This document shows, piece by piece, positions 33,540 through 44,289 of a stretch of 64,000 nucleotides of DNA. Below the pieces are notes generated by a model. That model searched no databases. It was not told the DNA's origin and saw nothing but the letters and a program-made list of their open reading frames with translations. The stretch comes from Conchocele bisecta. Taxonomy: Eukaryota; Mollusca; Bivalvia; Lucinida; Thyasiridae. Made by a program: the position numbers and the translations under genes. The DNA is taken from the NCBI GenBank assembly GCA_029237695.1, contig CM055274.1, forward strand, positions 66,957,484 to 67,021,483. The letters run 5' to 3'. Position 1 is the stretch's first letter, and every line of letters begins with the position of its first letter.

Positions 33540-35808
33540 AGTTACTACGGGGCGCCAAGTGGGACATGGCTCAATTTTGTCAACAAAATTCATTTTTATG
33601 CCACAAAATTCAATTCTGTGTCACAATTCCACAGAATTCAATTCTGTGTCACAAAATTCAATTCTGTGCCACAGAATTCAATTCTGTGTCACAAAATTCA
33701 CTTTTGTGCAACAAAATTCAATTCTGTGTCACAAAATTCAATTCTGTGCCACAGAATTCAATTCTGTGTCACAAAATTCACTTTTGTGCCACAAAATTCA
33801 ATTCTGTGTCACAAAATTCAATTCTGTCAATTCTGCACACGCATGTAAGAAGAACTACCATTGGTCAGAAACTGCACTGGAGAAATGGGTCACGGTCGCC
33901 GATCTACACATTCAATGTCGATGATTCATTTCTCATTCTGCCGATGATTCATTTCTCATTCTGCCATTTTGCTTCAACTATCTCCAAACAGTCAAACGTT
34001 GACAAACCCATTCGTATTTAAACTCATTTGCGTTATAATTGTACACATAATTCATGTACATGTAGATCTCCCGCGAGTACTGACGTCATTTATTGTGTAT
34101 CGCAAGGTACATCTGCCCAGTTAAATCAATAATACACGCGCTACGGGGCGCCAAGTGGGACATGGATCAATTTTGTCAACAAAATTCATTTTTGTGCCAC
34201 AAAATTCAATTCTGTGTCACAAAATTCACTTTTGTGCCACAGAATTCAATTCTGTGTCACAAAATTCAATTCTGTGCCACAGAATTCAATTCTGTGTCAC
34301 AAAATTCAATTCTGTGTCACAAAATTCACTTTTGTGCCACAAAATTCAATTCTGTGTAACAAAATTCAATTCTGTGCCACAGAATTCAATTCTGTGTCAC
34401 AAAATTCACTTTTGCGCCACAAAATTCAATTCTGTGTCACAAAATTCAATTCTGTCAATTCTGCACACGCATGTAAGAAGAACTACCATTGGTCAGAAAC
34501 TGCACTGGAGAAATGGCTCACGGTCGCCGATCTACACATTCAATGTCGATGATTCATTTCTCATTCTGCCGATGATTCATTTCTCATTATGCCATTTTGC
34601 TTCAACTATCTCCAAACAGTCAAACGTTGACAAACCCATTCGTATTTAAACTCATTTGCGTTATAATTATACACATAATTCATGTACATGTAGATCTCCC
34701 GCGAGTACTGACGTCATGTATTGTGTGTATCGCAAGGTACATCTGCCCCAGTTAAATCAATAATACACGCGCTGTGGCCTGTGTTCTGACTGCTGTCTGT
34801 GTTTATCAACAGAATGTGTGTATTGGGCCATTTGAGGAAACCATTTGTAGTATTTGTGTAGATACCATGGATACTAAGATGGTGTATACTGTAAATAATG
34901 CATGTAGACACATAGTTGCGAACACGTAGCTTCGCAACTAGTAGACACAGATCCAATACCATTTGTTTCACAAGGTTAGATCTACTGTTAGAATACGACG
35001 TCATCTAATATCATTTTCGAGCATAAAACGTTACCTGATAAATAGAATACCAGGCTAGTGTATTTTAATATCAAGTTTATCAGGCTCGGCTCGGAAACGG
35101 TAGGAATTCCTCGGCAAGCCTCGGAATTCCTACGCGTTTCCTAGCCTTGCCTGATAAACTTGATATCAAAATACACTAGCCTGGTATTCTCTATATGGGA
35201 TGGCATGCTCTCAGGTCTAGCTATGTCCCGGCTACTTTATGTTTGACCCTGTTTACATAATTGAGGGAAAATTCTGAATATGTTTCGTATTTCTCCTTCA
35301 AAGTATATATGCTTATATGGTGTGACCACTCATTTGTAATCATAATATAACCAAACTAACTGTCCATAAAGAGTATAATATTGATATATTGGGTTATATT
35401 TTGGCATTGAAATATTTAAACCTGCAAGTGTACTCCACCATCTAGTAAAATGGACTAAGACCGATCTCAACCAATCAACGTAGAGATGACATAGACTATC
35501 CTACGCAAACTAATTTTTGTGGACAAAAATGAATTCTGTCCCACAAAACTGAATTTTCTTCACAAAACTCAATTCTGTCTTACAAAATTGAATCCTTTAT
35601 AACAAAAATGAATTTTGTATACGAAACGTTTGCAGAATTGAATTTTGTGACACAGAATTGAATTTTGTGACACAGAATTGACAGAATTGAATTTTGTGAC
35701 ACAGAATTGAATTTTGTGACTCAGAATTGAATTTTGTGATTTTTAGTGTTACAAAACTCAATTTTGTACACATAATTAACCTGTCCTGCATGGCGCCCTG
35801 TAGTTACA
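33540..35808. mobile_element. 2255-bp foldback element with 20-bp palindromic units
   Basis: The element body is 33547-35801. Termini are ACGGGGCGCC at the left and GGCGCCCTGT at the right, complementary with one mismatch. The flanks AGTTACT (33540-33546) and AGTTACA (35802-35808) look like a target duplication of about 6-7 bp in the 59-bp minisatellite. Inside the left part are arrays of a 20-bp unit such as ATTCTGTGTCACAAAATTCA; inside the right part (35520-35765) the same units occur in opposite orientation (ACAGAATTGAATTTTGTG). Many units are themselves imperfect palindromes (ACAGAATTCAATTCTGT). The left portion is tandemly duplicated (33547-34140 and 34141-about 34772). No transposase is seen; overlapping frames full of NSILCHKIQFC are translations of the repeat. 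Confidence 0.75.
35045..35193. mobile_element. Palindromic MITE (ACCAGG family)
   Basis: Near-perfect foldback: GAATACCAGGCTAGTGTATT at the left pairs with AATACACTAGCCTGGTATTC at the right. Arms are about 65-70 bp and meet at TCGGCAAGCCTCGG. It lies inside the foldback element. Confidence 0.85.
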
Positions 35809-36945
35809 TGTACCAACGTTAACAAAATCTTCAACGTAACGCCTTGTTCTAAACATACACAGTTACATGTACCAACGTTAACACAATCTTCATTGTAACG
35901 CCTTGTTATAAACATACACATTTCATGTACCAACGTTAACACAATCTTCATTGTAACGCCTTGTTCTAAACATACACAGTTACATGTACCAACGTTAACA
36001 CAATCTTCATTGTAACGCCTTGTTTTAAACATACACATTTCATGTATCGACGTTAACAAACTCGTCAACGTGACGCCTTGTTCTAAACATACACAGTTAC
36101 ATGTACCAACGTTAACAAAATCTTCAACATAACGCCTTGTTCTAAACATACACATTTCATGTACCAACGTTAACAAACTCGTCAACGTGACGCCTTGTTC
36201 TAAACATACACAGTTACATGTACCAACGTTAACACAATCGTCAATGTAACGCCTTGTTCTAAAACATCACAGTTCTAAACATAGTTAACACATCAATGTA
36301 ACGCCTTGTTCTAAATGCACAGTTTAATGTACAACGTTAACACAATCTTCAATGTAACGCCTTGTTCACATGCAGTTACATGTACCACGTTAACAAAAAT
36401 CTTCAAACGTAACGCCTTGTTCTAAACATGCACCAGTTACACCAACGTTAACAAAATCTTCAACGTAACGCCTTGTTCTATGCACAGTTACATGACCAAA
36501 GTTAACACAATCTTCAATAACGCCTTGTTCTAAATGCACATTACATGTACCAACGTTAACACAATCTTCAACGTTAAACATGACGCCTGATTCATAACAA
36601 TTGCACAGTTCATGTACCAACGTAACAAAATCTTCAACGTAAACGCCTTGTTCTAAACACATGCACCATTACATGTACCAAACGTTAACACGTAAGAACG
36701 CCTTGTTCTAAACATGCAAGTTACATGTACCAACGTTACATTTAACCAACGTAACACATCACGTACAATTGTAACAAAACGTTACATCCTTCACGTAACG
36801 CCTTGTTCTAAACATGCACAGTTACATACAAACGTTAACACAATCTTCAACGTTACGTCAACAACAAGTAACGCCTTGTTCTGAACATACACAGTTACAT
36901 GTACCAACGTTAACACTTTCTTCAATGTAACGCCTTGTTCTACTG
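35809..36945 (+). repeat. 59-bp minisatellite, right block
   Basis: Continuation of the array at 32826-33539 after the foldback insertion, about nineteen copies. From about 36240 to 36850 the units show many small deletions and are hard to align; the mirrored copy at 55500-56372 is shorter and cleaner. Frames encoding NVGTCNCVCLEQGVTL repeats on the minus strand are artefacts of the period. Confidence 0.9.
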
Positions 36946-37097
36946 TGTGCGTTTGTTGCGCTTGTTTTGTTAATATTTTAATTTTTACCCACTTATTCGA
37001 AACTGAAATATCACCTTCCAACCACGTTTTCCGCTCTATTAACGTGCTGCGCCGCTTGTCAGTTAAGTAAGGTTGTAGGCAATAAAATAAATGTGAA

Positions 37098-37753
37098 TAT
37101 GCGGACGTGATTGTAGAAATGGGGCATATCAGATGTACATGTATGCCAGTCTGGCTCCTGATCTTCTAAGGCACTTCTGGCGGCTAATTACGAAAACGGT
37201 TTATTATTCGAGCGCTAGCGAAGAATTATACAACCAACATCCAAATGTGAGGTCTTACCGCTTTATGCAAATGAACTAATGTCGGTCGCGCCACATAATT
37301 TGCGGGTTGAACATTTTAAAAATACGGATCATATGCCATAAAAATAGTTTGACAACTTAGCGTGTTAGCATGTTCAGTGTGATAAATGTTTTGTCCGCTT
37401 TTTTGTGCTAAATTTATGTTATTGCAACTTTTTCCGTAGTCTAAGGGTGCGACGATTAACTGCCATGCTCAGTTATGTTGTTGTTGTTGCTGCTGTTGTT
37501 GTTTTGAAAATCCCGCGCTTATTTTTCACGAAACGGTTTCTACTTTAGATTAATTATTCTACTTGTCATCCACAAATACATACTGCGAATAGTTTCAGAA
37601 GTTCAGCCCTTTAAGTAGAAACAGTACGGGTGCTACAGTGATTGAATGGCGAGCTGTGTAGACCCTGATCAGGCTGCGCGTATGCGCAATCTGATCTAGG
37701 GCTGCACTGGTCGCATAACCCATAAGCCCCAGTTTACCCAGTCACTGCCACGT
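37098..37753. mobile_element. Two partial CTGATCAG-family MITEs with intervening DNA
   Basis: One half copy lies at about 37098-37166 (GATTGTAGAAATGGGGC... to ...GGCTCCTGATC) and another at about 37640-37753 (GTGTAGACCCTGATCAGGC... to ...CAGTCACTGCCACGTA). Between them is AT-rich DNA with a (TTG)n microsatellite at about 37478-37505. Mirrored in the right arm at about 54690-55345. Confidence 0.65.
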
Positions 37754-37806
37754 AGTTGCTGGAAATACGCGATCTACAATGTACTATTGCTGTGTTGCTA
37801 TTCCAC

Positions 37807-38216
37807 AGTATTACACGGAGCCCAGCAGGGGACGTAGACTTTCTTTTTTTATTAATTCGTTCCCACGAAATAACAATGTGTTCCCTCAATTTAACAATTC
37901 GTTCCCACCCTCAGGAATTGACAATTCGTTCCCTCAATTTAACAATTCGTTCCCACGGGAAAGAATTGTTAATTCGTGGGAACGTTATATCGTAGAAACG
38001 AATTGTTAATTGGAGGGAACGAATTGTTAAATTGAGGTAACGAATTGTCATTTCGTGGGAACGAATTGTTAATTCGAGGAAACGAATTGTTATATCGTGA
38101 CAAGGAATTGTTAATTCGAGGGAACGAATTGTTAAATTGAGGGAACGAATTGTTATTTCGTGGGAACGAAATAATTTAAAAAAAATCCATGTCCCCTGCG
38201 GGTCACCGTAGTATTA
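37807..38216. mobile_element. Foldback element with 21-bp units, intact copy
   Basis: The element body is 37815-38209 (395 bp). Ends ACGGAGCCCAGCAGGGGACG and CCCCTGCGGGTCACCGT are complementary with small differences, and AGTATTA flanks both sides (37807-37813 and 38210-38216), a probable target duplication. The interior is an array of 21-bp units made of a fixed AACAATTCGTTCCC and a variable 7-mer (TCAATTT, TCGAATT, ACGAAAT, ACGATAT), in one orientation on the left and inverted on the right. No coding capacity. Confidence 0.8.
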
Positions 38217-38893
38217 AACCATACGGACCATACATCTGACGTGACCATACATACGCAAGTCACTAAGGCAACCGTAAACATTATGAGCCCCATATACTGG
38301 AGTAACAGTGCTTTACCGATGAGTTTGATACAAACTAATTGTTTCTGCCGCGTGAAAATACTAGTAGACGAGAGTAGCAATAAATAACTGCAAACAAATG
38401 TGTTTGTTTTACCATGTCCGCCGACGTCTGATATGCAACATGTACGTTCAAATGAAAGTTAGCACAATCTGCAATGTATGTGACGAGCATAGTCCCAGAT
38501 CAACACATGTACATGTGCAGTCTGACTACTGCTTACACTGTTCGCTATTAATAAGTCATGGAAACCGTACTGATAACTAACGAAACAGACTTGTGGGTGC
38601 ATTAATGAGCTGGCTGATCAGAAAAAAGTCGAAAAGTCTCTTTTATCGTGACAGATCAGAGAATATATAGCCGTTTCTAGACAGATCGGTATCTGTACAT
38701 ACGTAGTATATGCCCAATGGGCTTGTGATAATAAAATAAACGGGCACGTATAGGAGTGAATACATACGACCGGATGAAAGAAACCTTGCAACATTTTCAC
38801 CCCGGCTCCTGTCATAACTGGGTTGACATGTATGACCCTGGTTGATAAAACTACCTTACAATAGCAGTGACCCCGGCATACTGAGATCATCAT
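38217..38893. other. No gene seen
   Basis: Non-coding. Minus-strand frames of 75 and 91 codons (38153-38380, 38618-38893) recur in the right arm only because the whole region is duplicated; they have no recognisable domain. Confidence 0.45.
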
Positions 38894-39430
38894 GTATTGC
38901 CGTCACTGGAGAAATGGGGCTTATGTCATTTGTGATCACTGTAGCTCCTGCTCAAACAGCAGACTCCTGTAGCCTCATGTCGATCTATGTCGGTTGCTAG
39001 ACGCATGACGTGTGTTTCATTGATGGAATGGCGAACAGTGCCGATCCTGATCAGAATGCACATGCTGATCTGGAGTAATGGGACGTTATTACTAGTGTTG
39101 ATCACACTAGATCCAGATCAAAAGTTGACAAATTGTCGCAACAAACGCGGACTAATTACGCATTTGCTCCGATATTTCGTCAACTTCCCACGTCATTTGG
39201 GAGGGAAAATATCGTAAATGTTGTAAATACTTTCGTGAGATTTCGCACAGCACCTAATGTACAACCTTACAGCGCTTGTCTCATATTTACTCATACAACT
39301 GATCACAGCTGCTATCAGTATTGGATACAAACAGTGTTGCAATGACTGAATGACCACCCGTGTAGACCCTGATCAGACTGCGCGGATGCGCAGACTGATC
39401 AGCTGCTACACCGGTCGCAAACGTCGTAAT
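38894..39430. mobile_element. Two CTGATCAG-family MITEs, diverged
   Basis: The first, at about 38894-39125, starts TATTGCCGTCACTGGAG and holds GATCCTGATCAGAATGCAC. The second, about 39345-39430, centres on the palindrome CTGATCAGACTGCGCGGATG with GCGCAGACTGATCAGC. Mirrored at about 53010-53545. Confidence 0.65.
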
Positions 39431-41991
39431 GTTATTCGAGTGACCCGGTGATCATGATCCATTATGAAACCTATGGTGTTGACCAAAGTCATGTAGTAGT
39501 CGCTTTTGCGCAGTTTGTTACGAGCGAGCTCATCTGGATGCAGCGTGTATGTAACTATTGGGATTATAGAATACATGTATAATTATATTGCCGAATGGTT
39601 GAACTCATCACTTGATCGATCAGCAGTTACCACATCTCGTGTGATTTACACAACTGTTGCATTTACATATACCTAAATAGACATTGAGCCAGCAATAACC
39701 CGCCTGCCCCCACCATGTGGGATTTTTGGTGAGTATGATTTTCGGATTCAGTCTATCAATCCTGGTTGTCTGCGCTCAAAAAGCCGCTGGATGAACAAAT
39801 GGCGGCCATTTTACAAGATGGCCGCCGAACAGTATTATAATGTTTTATTAAGGACTGTTAACTTTCAGTCTGATCAATATTAACCGGGTAAATTGCTATA
39901 ATTAAGTAAATAAATTGAATTTAAAATGATTTAGAATGCATCTTAAATTTAATTACATCCGTAAATGGCAATATATTTCAAAATGGCTGCCGAAATAGGC
40001 TGTTTTGCAACATTTTTCTGCGAGTCGTGTGCTGTTACGAACATATACAGACATTCATAAAGTTGAAACAAATATACATTGCTTTCCTTCACAAATAAAT
40101 GGGAAATACAGGAGATAGTGATGCAATAGCCTTCCACAATTGTCAGAACAGTCAAAATGGCCGCCAAAATGTTCTTGTTTTGTTCTATTCTTTACTGTAT
40201 GGAGTTGTTATAAACAGCATTTCATGCACTTATTACATGTATGCATACCAGTTTGAGGTATACAAATCAAATAATTTGATAACATATACATATCCAGGTA
40301 TACAATGCTATAATATATATTCAAAATGGCCGCCAAAATGATCAGATGTTCAATAATATTGATGATGAAGCTGCAGTTTTCAGTAATTAAACAACACTAA
40401 CATTGTTATGTATAGAGTGTGATATTCTGCTTATTTTAAGTTTCAGTTTGAGTATTGAAGAACTGGCCAAGGCAGTATGTAGTATGGTATGTTGAACGGC
40501 ATGGGTATACTTATCGCAAACATTCATGGCTTTCTCCCACATTAAGCATCCCGCATTTGTCTTCACAAGTGAAAATAATTTCAATTAACCCTTGGTCATG
40601 AGTTGGATTGGAAAATAAATACAATACATGGTAACGATATGTAATTCGTGCAGTCATTGATGTAATCAGTTCTACATTAACCACTACATGTGCTGTATTC
40701 ATTCTTCTAATTAAACATTATTGAAACTAATAGTATGTGTTAAACAGTTACAATGTAAATATAATTCTGAATTCAGTAAATAAATGTACACACGGTACAT
40801 GATTATAGCTTGTTATCATTAGAATGACATTACCTGTTGTCAAATAGATAAATATATATTCAGACGACCCCAAAGAGCCAGCAAAACACACAACTGTGGT
40901 ACAATGCGGCAGAACACGCCTTCCACCAATCTGATCCTTACCGCCGGCCTGCGTAAATAGTTAGAATGCCATGTGGACAATAGTTCAATTGCATAGTAAA
41001 ATCCAAAATTTAATATGTCTCGATAGAGGCTATGTGCTATTGTTTGGATGAACATTTTGATACATTGCATACTATGTTATGGAGATTACGTTATCATTCA
41101 TAGGGGTTTAAATGTATATTGATGGTCCTATGAGTGTGTGTGGCGACACGTGGTAGATGTGCATACTTCTTAAACTGGACTAGATTGATGTTTGAATACC
41201 CCGGAATGGCTTGTAAATATTGGTCATTTGACACAGAATAACACGTGTGCTATAATTAAGAACACCGAATGTTGAAACATATTGAACAAAATAGTTTATG
41301 TATGCGTACATAACAGCTATATCAATATATTGAATATATTTGAAGAGCATATTCATGCTTTTAGAATGATCATGCACCTTCAATGTCTTTGTTTATATGA
41401 ACATTATGAAATGGTATATCAACCTTACAGGTTATCAAATATCACTGTTATGACATTATGGTTAAATATTTACTTACAACGTCTCACTTACAAAATACAA
41501 TATCGCCATGGGTGCCTCTCAAATAAGACTGATGAAACAATATACCTGCATGTATTAGGTAATGGCCATGATGCATGTACTTACACTGGTAATAGAAGAC
41601 GGTCATACACATTGGAACACACACGTTCTCGTATGACACATACTGTATTTCAGTAGTTATACAAGTTATACATTTTTACTATATACATGATTTTATAAGT
41701 ACAGGTGCCAAATACACATTTGAATCCTGTTCCTGCTGATGTCTCGGAATGGGTTGAGGCAATATTATTGGAATGCACGATAAATAGTGTGTACATTATG
41801 TGGAACCGGGATATATCTCATTTTCATCGGTTATACTACCTAATTTTATGTTTATGTCTTACAAACTCATTCATGTTGGAATACATAACATAGTAATTTG
41901 GTAATTCTCTTGGTTCCATATATTATGAAATGGACATATAGGGAGACGAACAGACATTCATTCTGTATCTGAAATGTGTGTGGATAACTAA
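39431..41991. other. Non-coding; includes a 1.6-kb segment absent from the right arm
   Basis: 39608-41217 has no counterpart in the right arm, where GAACTCA joins directly to TATTGGTC. Within it, AAAATGG(C/T)(C/G)GCC motifs recur near 39982, 40154 and 40322, about 170 bp apart, with an inverted pair at about 39797-39830, suggesting an old tandem repeat. No TIR or target duplication is evident at its edges, so deletion from the right arm is the simpler reading. No gene seen. Confidence 0.5.
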
Positions 41992-42234
41992 TATGTGGCT
42001 GTGACGGGAGAAATGGGGCTCACGGAATTTGCGACCAGTGTGGCTCCTGATCAAATAGCACATTCCTGTATCCTGATAACGAGATATTATGCTTGTTAGA
42101 AGCATGATGGGTGTTTCACTGATGGAATGGCGAACGGTGCAGATCCTGAACAGACTGTGCGCATACACAGGCTGATCAGGATCTACACTGGTCAGAAAAT
42201 CCATTAGCCCAATTTCTGCAGTCACAGTCACATA
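41992..42234. mobile_element. CTGATCAG-family MITE, full length
   Basis: Left end TATGTGGCTGTGACGGGAG pairs with right end CTGCAGTCACAGTCACATA. Inverted repeats of about 60 bp reach the CTGATCA cores, with TA at the edges. This is the best copy for defining the family. Mirrored at 51822-52063. Confidence 0.8.
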
Positions 42235-43200
42235 TACAGGTGTTAGTAGCTACACGTTCATATGAACCTTCATAAGTATCTGGCAGCGTATAAAGAAAGA
42301 AAAAATATTAAATGTAAAATGGTCATTGTAAATTCAGTGGGTGGGGAATATATAGTTAAAACTACTTTGTTTTAATATTGCATCATCTGCTGTAGACATT
42401 ATGTAATCAGAATATGGGCATTCACTATATTTTGCAAACACTAGTAAGTACAATTACCATTGATACAATTAATAGACACCGAGAGAGATTTGCATAATGA
42501 GACATGTAGCGTAGTTGTTACCATCACTAAGAAAATGTGAAGCGGACGGACAGACGGACAAACACTCGGACACACTGTATCTGAAGTGTGCACGGATAGC
42601 AATCAGCTCCCGCTGATTGAAAGCCTGGAGTGCTTGGTGAACCCGGGTGTCACAAATAACCGGTGGATCCACTCCATACAGACACGACGCTAGAAGACAG
42701 AAGTACAAGAACGGAGGATTGCTGCCTGCATCAATATACCTCAAAGCGCCAAATTGTTTCTGTGCAGTTAGTGGTCGAGCCGGGAATAGTTGTCTCATCA
42801 TATTGTCCATTTAGTCAATCAACAGAAGCTGGCCCTATGGGGACCAGCTAATTCGCCCTTAGGGCAGTAGATGAGCCAAGTCAGTATGACATTGGACATA
42901 ACCCTGACAGACACACTTAGATAGGCACGCACCCACAACATATACATACACAATCCAGATAAGGGCATCTGTGATTTTCATGCATACAGCTCACTCAAAC
43001 ACAAACCAGATGCGGTCCTCGCGGTGTAGCCAGACGCCTACGACACCAACAAAGAGAAGAACAGAACCAAACAAACTTAGTCCCCCCCCTCCTCGTGGAC
43101 AAGGCCTCGCTCGTGTCTACCACCCACTCAGTGGGAGGTGGCCTAGGCCTCTGTGGACCCGAAATCGGGTCGTTTACTCTGTGTTGCATACTTGGCAGTG
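42235..43200. other. Non-coding, partly GC-rich
   Basis: A minus-strand 113-codon frame (42469-42810) and a 69-codon frame (42995-43204) have no domain I recognise. From about 43080 the composition turns GC-rich, unlike the rest of the window. Mirrored in the right arm. Confidence 0.4.
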
Positions 43201-43446
43201 TCATGCTATATGTGCCTTGGGATCTGTGGCGGAATGAGCTGCCTGGGGTTTGCCAGTGGCGGCCTTGTGGGTGGCTTGGGCATGGCTTGCCTGGCTCATC
43301 GTCGCTGCGGGTAGCGGTTGCGGTGCGGAGCCTCCGGTTGTCACTGGCTGCGGTGTCCCGGTCTGCTGTGGGTGGCTCGGCGGCTCGGCTCCATTGGCCT
43401 GATCATTTACGGGCACATGCCCGGGTATGGAAGGTCTTCGAGCCAT
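43201..43446 (-). CDS. Ala/Pro/Gln-rich reading frame of unknown origin
   Basis: An 81-codon frame starts at an ATG in a good context (GGGAAATGGCTCGAAG) and reads MARRPSIPGHVPVNDQ, then a low-complexity stretch rich in Pro, Ala, Thr, His and Gln. It is GC-rich while neighbours are AT-rich. The mirrored copy (50610-50852) is 80 codons with a different C-terminus because of a small indel. There is no recognisable domain, signal peptide or membrane segment. It could be an exon, the 5' part of a mobile-element ORF1, or chance coding in a GC-rich island. Its start lies 53 bp from the Tigger terminus. Confidence 0.25.
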   Translation of the reverse strand: MARRPSIPGHVPVNDQANGAEPPSHPQQTGTPQPVTTGGSAPQPLPAATMSQASHAQATHKAATGKPQAAHSATDPKAHIA

Positions 43447-43498
43447 TTCCCACCCTTAAATATAAGAAAAAAAAATACAATTACCATTCATACAATTA

Positions 43499-43935
43499 CA
43501 GTGAAACCTGGTTAATCCGACATGCTCTGGGACCAGGCCGATATGTCGGATTAACCAGTGTGTCGGATTTACCAGTTTTCGTGTTTTAATGTAAAGAAAT
43601 AACAAATTGACCTGCAACTGTGATATGGGGCCGCTAATTGGAATGTTTTTCGACCGTGCCATAGTAAACCATCTGTGCAACAGCTCATTCAGTTCACCAT
43701 ACTGAGAACCAGACCCGAATCGCATTATCTGGGAATCTAAATTTGTCTCATAATGCTCCCTATAAATTCCCTTTTTCTTCAATATGTTTGAAACAGAAGA
43801 ACGGCCAATTCCATATTTATCGGACAAGTCCTTTTGTGTTGGACTAGGGCAAGTCTCTGGATATTTAATCAATTGCAGCTTCTCTTCCAAATTCAGCTCA
43901 ATTATTGCCTGTTTTGGCGATGGCGTGCCTGTCTC
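43499..43935 (-). pseudogene. Tigger/pogo transposase remnant fused to its own terminal repeat
   Basis: On the minus strand the frame reads QAIIELNLEEKLQLIKYPE, SDKYGIGRSSVSNILKKKG (psq-type helix-turn-helix) and LNELLHRWFTMARSKNIPIS (CENP-B/Tc5-type DNA-binding domain). Right after ISGPI the reading passes into the element's 3' end, which terminates in GGTTTCACTG at 43499 followed by TA. The whole DDE catalytic domain is therefore missing: an internal-deletion derivative that kept the DNA-binding half. There is no ATG at the beginning (upstream stop, non-ATG opening), so the 5' part is also incomplete. Mirrored at about 50121-50558. Confidence 0.75.
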
Positions 43936-44289
43936 TGATGATTAAATCCGTTTTTTTTTATTTAGGAGTTGAAAACGTATCCATTTTTTTTAATATCGCA
44001 CTCGCTACATTTATTGACAAACAAACAATGAAATAGTTTTACCTTACCTGCCACAACTTAAATTTATTTTTGCTCACCTTAAGGCATGTCATTATCGGGT
44101 TTTACATTCATTGTTCGCAATTATGGATTAACGACCAAACATAGGTTCCCGCTGTGAGCGTTATCGACATTTCACAAATGGCAATCAAGCGCGGTGATGA
44201 CACTTGTCAGAATAAACAGGTGTGTTTATATCAATCAATGCAATACAATATTATTTATTAGCATTAAACATGTACAATGTTTTTCGCTA

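Noticed and set aside
33559..34649. Cys-rich repeat proteins (NSILCHKIQFCVTKF...)
   Set aside because: They are translations of 20-bp palindromic units in several frames at once, inside a foldback element.
35721..36662. NVGTCNCVCLEQGVTL repeat protein, also in the right arm
   Set aside because: Translation of the 59-bp minisatellite; frames break wherever the unit length changes.
37815..38209. Repeat-spacer array resembling a mini-CRISPR (14-bp repeat, 7-bp spacer)
   Set aside because: Spacers are too short, come from about five recurring 7-mers, and the array inverts in the middle between transposon-like ends.
38618..38893. Conserved small proteins present in both palindrome arms
   Set aside because: Similarity between arms reflects recent duplication of DNA, not selection; frames have no domains and differ where arms differ.
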